A DNA stretch of 64,000 nucleotides. It comes from Okapia johnstoni (lineage: Eukaryota; Chordata; Mammalia; Artiodactyla; Giraffidae). The DNA lies in contig CM044305.1 of assembly GCA_024291935.2 (NCBI GenBank), positions 90,698,397 through 90,762,396 of the forward strand, given 5' to 3'. Under the pieces are notes generated by a model that was not told the origin of the DNA, searched no databases, and worked only from the letters and a program-made list of their open reading frames with translations. Shown piece by piece: positions 1 through 13,103 of this stretch. The position numbers and the translations under genes are program-made. Position 1 is the stretch's first letter. Every line of letters starts with the position of its first letter.

Positions 1-1529
1 AGAAAAATCCCAAATACAGAGGTTTACATAAGAAGGAAACAGTGCATCTTGTCACTACTTATTTCCCTAGTGGTGAGGAAAGGCCAGATCACGAACATGC
101 TTGTGAAAGGGAACATAAACCCCAGTTCTTCTGGCTGTTTGGCGTCTCTGTCAACTCCAGGCCGGCTGGCCATGCACAAGGGCCTGAGAAGGGAGTGGGG
201 CTGGAATTGTCATACCAGCGTTGCGTGTGGTGTTGCTGAAGAATGTGAGGCTGTGTTTTTGCCCAGAGCCTGCAGCCCAGGAGCCAAAGTCCCTGCTCAG
301 TCCTGGGACAGGTCCTGCTAAGCCATCCACTGGGCGCCTCCATGATCTGATGATGTGAGATCCAGTATCATTGCTTCTGATGAATCTAAGCTGTAGGTCT
401 CCCTTTGCGGGATAGCTGACCAGCTCCTGCCTCCTGCCAGGAATTGGCCACTGGCCTAGCCAGCAATCCCAACCCCTTCATATTAAATCCCCAATGGCAG
501 TGACACGTGATGTGAATAAGGTTGGCTGGGAGTCAAATGAATGTTAGCACAATGGTAGTATATGGCGAAGAGCAAGTTGCACCTACACATAATTTATGAT
601 TCTCCAGAAATGGACTTTTATCGGGGGCGCACTATTTTTCAAAAAGAGGGTTTTCTATAACCGCTTAGAAACCAAGTCCAAGGTGTTTTAACTATTTGGA
701 TCCACCTCTATCAAGGTGGGTGACAGTTTAATAGGTGCAGTTCAAGAGAAAGAGGAGGGCACAGTGGTAAGGCAGATTTGAAAAACTCATCCTTAGTCTA
801 TTTAAAGGTTCTAATCCGATTGCAGCATTTCAGTGTTCAGGACAGCTCCCTCCCACCCTGCAACAAAGCAGCCCCTTCTCACAAGAAAAAGTGATTCCTT
901 TTGCTCTGTACTGCTGATAATCACCAACCCACATCTTTAGCCTCACGACCAGACTGGATGAACAAAAGGCAGTTTTCTGACTTAACCCCATGATCTTATT
1001 TAAAGAAGCAGGGGGAAAAAGCCCTTGACCATTCATTAACTGCAGTCATTTAAAGGAGGAAAAATTCCTTGTGAAGGGGGAAAAAAAACTGAACTTATGG
1101 CACAGGCATGTAAATTGGGACTGAATTTGACAACCACAGAGCAAATTAATTAAACCCTTGTGAAAATCTATGAAAAAGCTCTGGAGATTAACAATGTCTG
1201 TTACTCCTGGCCTTTTATATCAGCTTATTAGAAATAAAGAATAAAATACCCATTAAAAATGCAGTTTAGATAGAATTATATTCCTCCTCCCTCCAAAAAA
1301 AATCATTTAAAATAAATAAGGAAAATTGATTCTGAAATCCTACCAATTTCCACTTGAGTTTAATTTTGTTTCTAAAGATAACAAATGTAATTTGTAAAAC
1401 ACCCAGCAAGAACAGCAGCCATGGAAGTCCTCCTTGATTTAGAGTAAGTGGCTGAAGACGTAAATTAAGGAAGCCAGAGTATGGTTTTGATATGGACCTG
1501 CAAGCTCTTGGAAAAATATATAGAATTTG

Positions 1530-1679
1530 CTTTTTTAAATGTTTATTTTTACTAATTTCTTTGGCTGCACAGGGTCTTAGTTGTGACATGTGGGATCTAG
1601 TTCCCCAACCAGGGATCAAACCCAGGGCCCCAGCATTGAAAGGTCAGAGTCTTAGCCACTGGACCACCGGGGGAGTCCC
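1530..1679 (-). mobile_element. CHR-2 type SINE
   Basis: Reverse complement of the tRNA-derived CHR-2 consensus: a head around GTGGTCCAGTGGCTAAGAC and a body ending in GTGCAGCCAAAG and an A-rich tail. Flanked by TAGAATTTG at 1521-1529 and 1680-1688. Confidence 0.85.
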
Positions 1680-1910
1680 TAGAATTTGTATTTTAAGACA
1701 AATTTATGAGTTATACTTTCTCCCAGACACGTCAGAATAACAGAATAGTTCACATTATTCATGATGTGCCTGTAGAAAATTTAGCCAATCTAGATCACTG
1801 TGTGGAAGTATTACTGCTTTGCCCAGAGAACTAGTGCATTAGATGTTAGAGGGAAAAGTGAAAAGGCAAACCATCTTGTTTCTTAAAAATGAATTAAGCA
1901 AAAGTGAATT

Positions 1911-1922
1911 GCGCTCGCTTCA

Positions 1923-1955
<33 letters not shown>

Positions 1956-2015
1956 AGATTAGCATGGCCCCTGCGCAAGGATGACACACAAATTCATGAA
2001 GCGTTCCATATTTTT
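1911..2015 (+). pseudogene. U6 snRNA pseudogene (5' part of a U6-L1 chimera)
   Basis: The sequence from GCGCTCGCTTCAGCAGCAC through GCGTTCCATATTTTT follows U6 snRNA over its whole length with few changes. Two bases are missing within the ACAGAGA box (it reads ACAGAAG at 1951-1957), a catalytic element that pairs with the 5' splice site, so a transcript could not work in splicing. I see no convincing U6-type upstream promoter (no clear proximal element). The copy is followed without its own poly(A) by an L1 3' end, and the whole is flanked by the repeat AAAAGTGAATTGC (1900-1912 and 2309-2321). This is the known U6-L1 template-switch class of retrogene. Confidence 0.92.
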
Positions 2016-2308
2016 ATATTATCATATGTGAAGCGGAACACCATTCCATGTTCTATGCATGGGATGGGGAGGGGAGTGGGAGGGGGGCTCAGGATGGGGA
2101 GCACATGTGGACCCATGGCTGATTCATGTCAATGTATGGCAAAAACTACTACAATATTGTAAAGTAATTAGCCCCCAACTAAAATAAATTTATTAAAAAA
2201 AAAAACTGGGAAAAAAAAGTAAATAATGTATAATCTCATTATATCACCTGTATGCCACTGAATATTATACAAAAAAACAAGAAGCTAATACAACTCCCCC
2301 CCCAAAAA
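2016..2308 (+). mobile_element. L1 3' end fused to U6, with extra 3' tail
   Basis: From about 2050 the sequence is a ruminant L1 3' UTR: a G-rich tract (2065-2095), then GGCTGATTCATGTCAATG and CAATATTGTAAAGTAATTAG, ending in A-rich sequence near 2206. A further stretch of about 100 nt follows to a second A-run just before the 3' target duplication (2309-2321). The first 30-40 nt after the U6 part are not clearly assigned. The single duplication around U6 plus L1 shows that they were inserted together. Confidence 0.8.
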
Positions 2309-3550
2309 AAAAGTGAATTGCAAACATGACATTTGTGGGTGGAGGTGAGAAGGCGAGTAAAAAAGAAAGAAAAGTATATCAACTTTAATTTAGATCTGGA
2401 AATATCTTCAAGTAACAGTTTCTCCCATGGCTTCCTTCTGGGCATGATGTGCCACTGGTGTGTGTGTGTCTGGTCTTAGGCCTTCTCTTTCATGGGATTC
2501 TGCTTTTCTGTGTGTGGACTTTTTTCAGGTCTTCTAGCTTTGAACTATTTAGCGTACAATTGTGCTACGGTGTTTAATATTCACATCTTTTTTTCCTTGT
2601 GTCAGTATTCTCAACAATCTGTTGGAGCCAATTTATGGATGCACTTTCAGAGTTAATATAATTAGATCTCATGCAGACTCAAAAGCATTCCCCAGCTCCA
2701 ATCCCCCCATTCCCCTCCCCACAAAAAATCCTCAGAAAATTGACTACATGTTCTCATGATGTGGACAAATAAGTGAAAAATAGGGGCTAATCTGCAATTA
2801 TGCAAATGCAACTGGGGGATGGGAGAGTTTGTTTTGGGGTACTGATAGTATGTGTGTGCAGCCACACCAATAGCAGCTTCAACACCTGCCACTAACATTC
2901 CAGGATTCCCATATGCATTAAGCAGGCATCCAGGGAGTTGATGAGTGGATATTTCAATTATCCCTAATTTGTCATTTCCCACAAATCATACTTAACCCTC
3001 TTGGAAACTGGCTAGGTCACTTCCATCGCTGTCTGGGTTTCAGTAATAAATTTTCTAGCTTTTAGGTTGTAGGTGAGAACACTGACCTCTGAAATTCTCA
3101 GGGCAAAAGTCCTTCCATTCTCACCAGAGCAGTCGGTGATTGTTAAATCCTTTATAGAAATATAACCGCTAAATTTCCACAGTCAGATTGAACTTGATCC
3201 AAATATCTAAGTGGTATCTGGCAGGTATGCAGAAGATTCAGTTGCAATGTCACCAATGTAACATTTGAAAAGCTCCTTCCACAGGTCAGTGATGGCTGTA
3301 CTCCAGCGTTTACATGGATATAAGCCTACCATGTAGAACTAAAACTAACCTTTGCGGGAAAATGTCAAAAAGGCACTTTCTCATTATTGAAACTTGGTAT
3401 TTGCTTGGTACACACTGTCTTCAGAGATGCCACCATTAGTTCAAGGGAACATTTACTTGTAGAGTGGTACGAACTTTGAGTACCATCAAAACTCCAGGAA
3501 TCACTATATAATAAACAGAAATTTTATCACTGACAATTACAACATCCCTT

Positions 3551-3683
3551 GGGGAATTCCCTGCTGGTCCAGTGGGTAAGACTTGGCACTTTCACTACTG
3601 GGGCTAGGGGTTCCAACCCTGGTCAGGGAACTAAGAACCCACAAGCCATGCACCACAGCCCCCCCCCCCAATTTTTTTTAATT
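3551..3683 (+). mobile_element. CHR-2 type SINE
   Basis: GGGGAATTCCCTGCTGGTCC head, the box B-like GGTTCCAACCC and AGGGAACTAAGAACCCAC are typical of the cetartiodactyl CHR-2 tRNA-derived SINE. It ends in a C-run and A/T-rich tail. Confidence 0.85.
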
Positions 3684-3728
3684 AAAAGATAAAACATTTC
3701 TTTTGGCTGGAAGGTGAGCTATCCCTAA

Positions 3729-4155
<427 letters not shown>

Positions 4156-4739
4156 CTAATTTGGGAGAAGAAACAGACAATGGTGGGGCCAAGATAGAGA
4201 CAGCAACTGCATATCTATTGCAGATCTATCAACTTGACTTTGAAGGCTTGGCCATGAATTTCACGTATGAGTCACAATGGATCACATGTAGCATGGCCTG
4301 GCGTGCTTACCGAAGAGGTGAATTACAGCACGATTAGATAAAGAAAAAGGGTATGCTAGGAAGGCATGGGGAGGTAGGAATTCGGCAACTCAGCTGTATA
4401 TGACACACACTCAACTACTTCCACTCATTTTAGATGGTCATCACTGTGTGTGCCATGCCAGACTATAATCTGAGCACGTCTTCTTTTCAAACTACTAGAC
4501 CGCCCTTTCAAATATAAGGCCCCCAGTCAAGGTTTAGAAGGGTAGCTCATGTGTACTCCTTTCTGTGCCCATAGCTGCACAGAAGGCAAAATGGATGTAT
4601 CCTACATGGAAGAATATGAATAAATTTGAACATGGGGTTATGTGAAAGCTGTCTGAGGCTTGGGAGCAGCAAAGCATGGAGTGTTCAGGGCCCACTTGAT
4701 AGAAGATGTGGGACTTAGTTACATTCTGAAGAAGAGGTT

Positions 4740-4962
4740 GATTTATTTATTTCTTAAATTTTATTGACATATGGTTGATTTACCATGTTGTGCTTCATTT
4801 CTGTTGTACAGCACCAGGACTTAGTTGTGCATATATTTATGTTTTTCAGATTCTTTTCCATTATGTTTCATAACAGGATGTTGAATATAGTTCCCTATGC
4901 CATACAGTAGGATCTTGTTGTTTATCCATTCTATATGTAATAGTTTGCATCTGCTGATCACA
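4740..4962 (-). mobile_element. L1 3'-UTR fragment
   Basis: TTTTATTGACATATGGTTG, TGTTGTACAGCACCAGGAC and TATAGTTCCCTATGCCATAC are the reverse complement of the ruminant/mammalian L1 3' end, preceded by a T-rich (poly(A)-side) start. Confidence 0.8.
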
Positions 4963-6054
4963 AGCGGTTTAGATTGCAATGATCAAATGAAGGGAGAACA
5001 CTGCAGTTAAGGGAGAATGAAATCAACAAAAGCATACATGATACAGAGCAGACTGTGGATGGGGTTGAGGAATTCTGGGAAATAAAGTTGCCTGTGTATA
5101 GGACGGACTGCATATGTGGCCAGGCTATTAAGGGGCTTGGACACCAGGCAGAAACCAAGACACCATATGGCAGCTACTAAGAGCTACTAAAAGTTCACGA
5201 ACAAGGGAAGCAGCAAGGATGAAGGTGGCAATGAAGTCGGATGGGGCTCGATGGCCTCTGTAGATAAATGAGACTTAGTTTCATCTTTCTACTTCTATAG
5301 GATGCAACTGTCTTGGGCATAGAAGAGCTGATCCCATCCTGTCACTTATTTCCATCAATGCTTAGAAAGGATCATGGCCAGGATCACAAGCTGGCAGCTC
5401 CCCAAGAGGTCCTGTCTTCTCAGTCTCTCGGCCCCACCCTCCTTTTGGAGTCAGTATCAGAGGATTACTGCATTCCTCTCTATCAGTACCAACCAGTTCT
5501 GCAAACAGTCTTGTGAAAGCAGATACCACTGCAGGGAACAGATGCTGGGACACAGGGCAGTGCAGCAGTGCACTTCACCTGCTCTGGAGTGTAACTTTGG
5601 ATACCACTTATCAACAGTAGCCTTAGGAACAGGAATGGGGGATTAACACTGTCAGGAGAAAAACTTCACACTGTTAGGCTCCTATCTGATGCACACACAC
5701 ACTCTCTTATCTCAAGCAGAACTCAAGTGTAAAGGGGGACGACTGTCCAACAGGATGTAATTGTATACACTGAAGTCAAGTTCCCTAGGAAGAATTAGCA
5801 CTTTTCCAGTTTTAACCAGTGCCAAATGTCTTCCTAGGCACTAAATTGGTCCTTTTAACTACATATTAATGTACAGTAAAATCCTGGCTAACCAATACCC
5901 TTAAGGAATAGCCATGCTGGAAAGCTAGGTTTTCTGGACAAGAAAACAAGAGCACGCCTTTAAAGTTACAGAGACTTAGGGCTTTTGATACTTTCTCACC
6001 CTCTCATTTGACAGAGGAATAAACAGGCCTGGAGGGAGGAGAGGAGGTGGTCAG

Positions 6055-6205
6055 AGAATCACAGAAGTAGAGTTGGAAGAGACCCTAGAGATCACCGAGT
6101 ACAGCTCTCACATTTAAGAGATGAAAAAACCAAAGCCAGAGAAAACAATTGACTTGTGGACAGCCACTTCGCTGCATCTGAGTCTAGCACTGCACCTTAG
6201 CTAAC
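6055..6205 (-). mobile_element. MIR-family SINE
   Basis: GAATCACAGAAGTAGAGTTG, AGACCCTAGAGATCACCGAG and a following GATGAAAAAACC segment match the reverse complement of a MIR/MIR3 element. Diverged; ends approximate. Confidence 0.7.
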
Positions 6206-7309
6206 ACTGAAATCATTTCCCACATCTGTCATGTGTCGCTGCCTCTTTAAAGAGAATAATAGGAAACTTAAATGTTAAACAATGCTTGTTTTCTGATCTT
6301 TAATTAGGTTCCACACTGGTGAGACTGCTAAAATGGCTGAATTTTGGAGAGGTAAAGAGTTATTATAAAAAATGTCTATGAAAAGCAGGCTAGTGCATGA
6401 CATTTTTTCATTACAATGCAGAAAACAATGTAGAAAGAGTTAAATTTCAAAATGGTATAGACCATTAGGAAATAGGCAAAAATTTAAACTCTGTAACTGT
6501 GTTCAAGAACCACTTTGGTCAAAAAGTCCTTTTCCCCTTCTTGCTTTTTTAACTCTAGGATGGGTTCACCGTATCCTTGGTTCAACTATAAGCTAAATCA
6601 TTTAGGCAATAGGCCTTGTAGTACTATCCTTTCCTTAAATAGGTTGATGGAGGCTGAAGTTTTAAAAAGAGAGATCAAACCAAGTGACACAGTCGAGTTT
6701 TATGAAAGGAAGATTATGAAGCTGGGTTTGGCAGAGTTTTTCCATTTCATACTTTGGCTAAGTACTGGCTCATGTTCTGCACATGATTTGTTGTATAACT
6801 CCTAAAAATGATCACAAGTAACTCAGCTATAACATGCTATGGAAACATTAAATACCAGGCTGAGAAGAGAGACGGGGAAATTATAAGAAAACTAGGATGA
6901 GAAAGGACATTTGAAACACCAAAGTTAGAGAAAATCTGTCTTTTGTCTCCCAACCACTACTCAGACCACCATGCAGTATTCTACATGGAGGGAATTCAGA
7001 ACCTGGGAAATAAACCCCTTGTGTGGGATGAGGCCCCAGTAAAAGACAAAGGCTTTTAAAACAGTCATGAGAACTACAGAAATAGGGATCTCCTGCAATG
7101 CTCATTCCCCCAAAGAAGTGTCCCCAGAAGAAGTGATGAAACTACCCCACGTCAGGTGTTGGGTCCCTACTCTCACTGACCTGACCAAGCTCAGGATGGT
7201 GAATCCACAGTACCAAGGACAAGCTCTACTTTTTGACTCTGGACTACCAATTTCCCTTACAAGCTCTCAATCGTCTTGCCATGATTCCAAGGGCAAACCT
7301 TTCACCCAT

Positions 7310-7582
7310 GCCGCTGCTGCTAAGTCACTTTAGTCGTGTCGGACTCTGTGCGACCCCATAGACGGCAGCCCACCAGGCTCCTTCATCCCTGGGATTCTCC
7401 AGGCAAGAATATTGGAGTGGGTTGCCATTTCCTTCTCCAGTGCATGAAAGTGAAAAGTGAAAGTGAAGTCGCTCAGTTGTGTCTGACTCTTCGCGACCCC
7501 ATGGGCTGTAGCCTTCCAGGCTCCTCCATCCATGGGGTTTCCCAGGCAAGAGTACTGGAGTGGGGTGCCATTGCCTTCTCTG
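7310..7582 (-). mobile_element. Bov-A2 dimeric SINE
   Basis: Two successive Bov-A units (about 7312-7440 and 7465-7582), each beginning near AGTCGTGTC/AGTTGTGTC and ending CCATTTCCTTCTC or CCATTGCCTTCTC, joined by a GTGAAAGTGAA linker. Perfect 12-bp flanking duplication CCTTTCACCCAT at 7298-7309 and 7583-7594. Open frames across it are SINE sequence, not genes. Confidence 0.95.
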
Positions 7583-8205
7583 CCTTTCACCCATAGGCAG
7601 ATGTAACAGTGGACTAAGTCATACTTTGTTCTGGGGATTTATTAATTTTGAATATAAATTCAACTTCATTCACATTCTACTCCCTTTTAACACTCAAAAT
7701 CAATTACTCCTCTGAAGTCCTCAAAGAATTTACTTACTGAAGTAATTTACTCCAGAAGACCCAAGGCTGAGTGGTAGATCATGCCACGTGGGGATTAACA
7801 AAAGGGGTAACCATACTCTAAGATCTTTCTTTAATCCCACTTATGTACTGATTCTCTATGGCATGGCATGGCATGCCACTTAAAATGATCAATCTGATTA
7901 TGCCTTTGGGTCACAGCTCTTGACTAACATTTGATATGTTTTATTTTTATTTAGAAGGGTCTCTTGAGTCTACCTGTGACTTCCAGAATCCTTGAGGCTG
8001 GGGTAGGAGTTGGGTGGGGGTTAGTTATGATGGCTTTTATAAAAGTCAGATATTTCAGACCTCTCTTAGCAGTTAATAGTTATTTCTCAAAATGATATTT
8101 GGAAAGAACAGGAAAACTATACACTCCTCTCTTCCTGCTCTGAACCTCTTACATAAAGAATGGGTTAAAGGTCTCAGAGAGAATGCTTAATTCAATTTCT
8201 ATGTT

Positions 8206-8413
8206 GGGCTTCCCTCGAAGCTTAGTTGGTAAAGAATCTGCCTGCAATGCAGGAGGACCTGGGTTCAATCCCTGGGTCAGGAAGATCCCCTGGATGAGGA
8301 AATGGCAACCCACTCCAGTATTCTGTCTTGGAGAATCCCATGAACAGAGGAGCCTGACAGGCTACAGTCCATGGGGTCGCAAGAGTCGGACAGCACTTTA
8401 GCGACTAAACCAC
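8206..8413 (+). mobile_element. Bov-tA SINE
   Basis: GGGCTTCCCTCGAAGCTTAG head, then AATGCAGGAGGACCTGGGTT, the Bov-A body and GTCGGACAGCACTTTAGCGA at the 3' end. Confidence 0.92.
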
Positions 8414-8517
8414 CATGATCACGAAGGTTGAGATGCAAACATTCAAGAGAAAAATATTCTCTTCAATGTCAGAATTCATTTTCTGATACCTTTTATTGGA
8501 TTTCACAGATTTATATG

Positions 8518-8720
8518 ATATTGAGTACTTACTATGTGTGCCAGGATCCGTTCAAAGTACTTTATGCATATTAACTCATTTAAGCTTCAAAATAATCAGG
8601 AGATGAATGTTATCATTTCATTTCACAGATGAGGAAGCAGAGGCCCAAAGAGATTAAGAAACACACACAAGATCTTCCAGTAAATGGCCAAGATTTGAAC
8701 TTGGGCAGTTATGTCTGGGA
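8518..8720 (-). mobile_element. MIR SINE
   Basis: GAGTACTTACTATGTGTGCC, CATATTAACTCATTTAAGC and CACAGATGAGGAAGCAGAGG in order are the reverse complement of MIR, including its conserved core. Confidence 0.85.
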
Positions 8721-9264
8721 GCAGGTACACTGAATTTCCTTAATGTGTATCTTTTGAGTAACATATTACATAGGAACCTTGAGGGAAGCCCATGGGGCTG
8801 GCCCTTCTCCACAGCTCCATGATCTAGCATAAGGTATCCACACGCAGTGACTATCTCAGCTCTGGAGCTGGATATTTTCTAATGAGAATTTAAAGGCTTC
8901 AAATTTATTCACCAGTTTTTAAGGTGGGAGAGCAAGTTAGGATGAAACTGTTCTACATGGAACAGTATATGACTGGACAACTACGGATGAGATGACATAG
9001 TTTTTAACAAAGATTAATGACTCATGCACTCAAAGCTGTATCCTTAGAATGCTTCAAGGTGCTACAGGGTGGTAAAGAAAATATTTACCGGTAGTAGAGA
9101 TACAAAGAACTCAAAAGCCCAAGTAAACACTGGTAGACATGGAGAGAAAAGAGGTTACTTGAACAAAACCAAAAACAAAATATATTTTGCCAAAGTTTTC
9201 ACATTTTGAAAAACTTGCAGCCAAATGTAGCAGGTATGATCAATTTCTACTAGAACATGATATA

Positions 9265-9470
9265 TTATTTACATGTGCTTAGTCGCTCAGTTGTGTCCAA
9301 CTCTTTGTGACCCCATGGGCTGTAGCCCATCAGACTCCTCTTTCCATGCGGATTCTCCAGGCAAGAATACTGGAGTGGGTTGCCATGCCCTCCTCCAGGG
9401 GATCTTCCCAACCCTGGGATTGAACCCAGGTCTCCCACACTGTAGGTGTATTCTTTACTGGCTGAGCATA
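9265..9470 (-). mobile_element. Bov-tA SINE
   Basis: TGCTTAGTCGCTCAGTTGTG through AGGCAAGAATACTGGAGTGG to GGGATTGAACCCAGGTCTCC; the tRNA-like head at the right end is shortened and diverged. Confidence 0.9.
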
Positions 9471-9670
9471 AGAAGTTTTGGAAATTATTTATAGAAGAAT
9501 GGGATGGCTTAGTTTGTTTACTTTGGGGGACCTAAAAGATAGAAATGGAACATAATCTGGACTCAGTATTTCTTTATTAATGCAAATCAAAATCAATTTG
9601 AACTACTGAGCATAATGACAATACATTAATAGCCAATTTACAAGCCTTATGAAATCCTCAAGACTGACTA

Positions 9671-9997
9671 TGCTGTGCTTAGTCGCTCAGTCGTGTGACT
9701 CTTTGTGACCCCATGGACTGTAGCCCACCAGGCTCCTCTGTTCATGAGGATTCTCTAAGCAAGAATACTAGAGTGGGCTGTCATGTCCTCCTCCAGGGGA
9801 TCTTCCCAACCCATGGATCAAACCTGGGTTTCCCACATTGCAGGCAGATTCTTTACTGTCTGAGCCATCAGGGAAGCCCAGGAATATGGGAGTGGGTGGC
9901 CTACCCCTTCTCCAGGGGATCTTCCCGACCCAGGAATCGAACCAGGGTCTCCTGCATTGCAGGTGGATTCTTTACCAACAGAGCTACCAGGGAAGCC
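9671..9997 (-). mobile_element. Bov-tA SINE with two tRNA-like heads
   Basis: Read on the minus strand the order is head (from 9997), short connector, second head (from about 9880), then a complete Bov-A body to 9671. One perfect 15-bp duplication, CCTCAAGACTGACTA, bounds the whole element (9656-9670 and 9998-10012), so it was inserted as a single unit. Confidence 0.92.
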
Positions 9998-10927
9998 CCT
10001 CAAGACTGACTAAGGTGTTTCTAAATGGTAAGATAAACAAGCATTTAGATCTTAGCTGCTAGTCTATGTTTTATGGTAAAAGTCAGTCAGAGTGTTGGGG
10101 GGTGGGGGGGAATCCTCATTTCCCTTTTTAACTAGTAAAGACTCTAACTTAGTCAAGACTCTTGATAATACTCGTTCCTACCTTCCTCAGAATATACATT
10201 TAACATGACATCTGCACGCCATTTCTGCTATAAAAAGCTTTTGCAGAAATGTCCTTTTCTCTGAAAAGATTCTCTTAATATAGATCAGGACTTTCTACCA
10301 AATAACCTGCATTTTCAAAACACCACATTAAAAACTACTGCAAGCCGCCTGAAAAAAGAGAAATGCTGGAGCCGAGCTCTTCACACAGCCTGGATTTCAT
10401 TTCAGTAAGTCAGAATGAGCCTTCAGCCACATTACACAGTGATGGCAGTCAACATGCGGCACTCAAGTTAAAAACACATTTCCTCCTAGTTTCTTCCAGT
10501 TCCTAACATACATTCACTACAACATTTTTTCCCCTGTGCTGCCAATAGTACTGAACAAACAGAAAGGGTCTAGATTTTTATCCGTTGCTTGGTAACATAA
10601 GCACCCAATAAAAATAACAGGAAATTGTTTTCCAAATTATGGTTAAAGAAAAAGATAGGGAACCCAAATACGCTATGAGATGTGAAGGGTTTATTCAACA
10701 ATTTCCCAACTAGTTTTGGATTCAATAAGCACACGTGCAAAGAAAGAAGGCGAAGATGCTCCTATTTCCCTAATAATAGAATTTCAAAGATGTAACAAAA
10801 AACATGAAATAAGCTAGAATTCATTCAGGAGGGTTTAGGGCCACATGGTAGGTAAAACTGAAACTACATACATGCTTGAAAATAAGTGTTGTTGTGTTGT
10901 TAATTAGACTTGTTAATGATAAGTCAA

Positions 10928-11138
10928 GGGGCTTCCCAGGTGGCTCAGTGGTTAAAGAATCCACCTGCCAGGCAGGAGATGCAGGTTCAATTCCAGGGTC
11001 CGGAAGATCCCCTGGAGAAGGAAATGGCAACCCACTTCAGGAATCTTGCCTGGAGAATCCCATGGACAGAGGAGCCTGGCAGGCTATAGTCCATGGGGTC
11101 ACAAAGAGTCAGACACGACTTAGTGATTAAATTGAAGC
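10928..11138 (+). mobile_element. Bov-tA SINE
   Basis: GGGGCTTCCCAGGTGGCTCA head, GGAAGATCCCCTGGAGAAGG connector, the Bov-A body and GAGTCAGACACGACTTAGTG end. Confidence 0.93.
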
Positions 11139-12913
11139 ATCCTTGTATTCCCCCCGTGTAGAGGGCTCTATTACCGTTTTGAGAATCTTTACTCTGTGAT
11201 ACTTCCCATACCCCTACCTTCCTCATCTCTACCTCTGTATATATTATAGTATACATCCTTCCTTCCTCTTTGCAATTCTAGTCTTTAAGACTGTGACTGA
11301 AAAAGAATCTTAAGGGCTGAATAAAAGCTTTTTTGTATTGCTCATTTTTTAAATAGACATTTATAACAATCTAGGAAAATGGAAAAATAATTTGTATAGT
11401 ACTCTTGTAGGTGTTGGTGCATTGCAAATAGACAGAAATGAAGAGGGATCAATGGATCTCCTTTTCAAGCCAGGATAGTCATTTAGACATCACAGTGCTA
11501 AGGCACTGATTTCTAATTATAGTCCCGTGGTTTGGGGTGGGGGTGTAGACATAGCCCCATTATGTCAGTGTTAATTGAAACCATGAGAATACAACTCTCT
11601 TTGGCATAGGAGCTATTGATTTTCATGGTGCATGTAACCACTTGTGCATTTTTGAAAGACCACAACAGACTTCACCCTTCCAGGCAAAACTGCTGCTGCA
11701 AGCAGGTAAATAAGAAATGTATCATGAACCATGACAAGTAAAGATGGAATAAGTAATACAAACATGTGGGAGCACCGGGGTATTCTTGAACCATCTGTTC
11801 CTAATTAAAGGAACTTTTCTGCAGTTTGAATTGCAAAGCTCAATGGAGTAAGCTGAAATCTCTGGATGTCTGTGCCCAAAAAAACTGAAGCAAGGCAAGT
11901 ATACTTTAAGAACTGACTTCTCTTGCCGTCAGTTAAGCCTCCTGGTGCTAATGGCCTTCAAAAGGCTTAGTGACAATCAAATCATTGCTCAACACGTAAC
12001 CACAACTCTTTTGTTGCACAAGTAAACTGGAAAAGCAGGGCATATGCTCATGAAGAGAAAGTGGGAACATCTCTGAGTTAAGTAAGCAATAACTAGCCCC
12101 AAGACCACAATGGTCTTCATATTTGACTTTGCAGACCTCTTGTTAGATGAAGTGGGTGAGGTGGGTCTTTTTAAAAAGGTAATTAATTCTACTGGATACT
12201 AAAAGAAGGAAATATTTATTTCTTGGGTTGTTCTAGTCCACCTGTAAAGTACAATTGGATAACAGTTGGCAGGGGTGGGAATCTATATGAAAAAACATTC
12301 CCTGAGTCCCCAAACTGTTAGAGCTTACTTATTTTATTAATCAAATGTAGTTTCTTCAACATCTTTAATTTGAAATACACACTACACTTTAAATTAAAAT
12401 CTCTGTTGAACTGGTAGTCATAGTCCAAAAACAAATGTAATGAATTTACAACCTTCTAAAATGACCATTACATAGACGATAGATTTTTACATAATTTGTG
12501 TTTTGGCAGTTTTAGAAAATGATTTCATACTTGAGTGTCTTATTATTATGTAATTTAGATACAACTCAACCTACTTGAAGAGTCTGATTTCAAGTCAGTC
12601 CTTAGGTTGAGAAGATGTTCAGTAGTGCAGAAAAATATTACTTTTTAAGGTTTCTAATTATAAATATAACATTTAGAATAATCACATTTCTCTAAGCAAG
12701 ACATACAGATGGCCAATAAGCACACGAAAAGATGCTCACCTTCAATAATTGTTAAGAGAAATGCAAATCAAAACCACCTCAGTCCAGTCAGATTAGCCAT
12801 CATTAAAAAGTCTACAAATAATAAATGCTGGAGAGGATGTGGAGAAAAAGGAACCCTACTACATGGCTGGTGGGAGTGTAAATTGGTACAGCCACTATGA
12901 AGAACCATATGGA

Positions 12914-13103
12914 AAGTGAAAGTCGTCAGTTGTGTCCAACTCTTTGCGACCCCAGGGACTATATAGTCCATGGAATTCTCCAGGCCAGAATACTGGGGTG
13001 GTTAGCCAGTCCCTTCTCGAGCAGATCTTCCTGACCCAGGAATCGAACCAGGGTCTCCTGCGTTACAGGCAGATTCTTTACCAACTGAGCTATCAGGGAA
13101 GCC
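12914..13103 (-). mobile_element. Bov-tA SINE inserted into L1
   Basis: AAAGTCGTCAGTTGTGTCCA through to GAGCTATCAGGGAAGCC. Flanked by CCATATGGA at 12905-12913 and 13104-13112; removing the insert restores a continuous L1 sequence. It is therefore younger than the L1. Confidence 0.93.

Noticed and set aside
1911..2015. A functional U6 snRNA gene
   Set aside because: Two bases are missing in the ACAGAGA box, no clear U6 promoter is present, and retroposition hallmarks surround it.
7325..7596. Several overlapping open frames of 86-89 codons on both strands
   Set aside because: All lie in the Bov-A2 SINE; similar peptides recur at every Bov-tA or Bov-A copy in the window.
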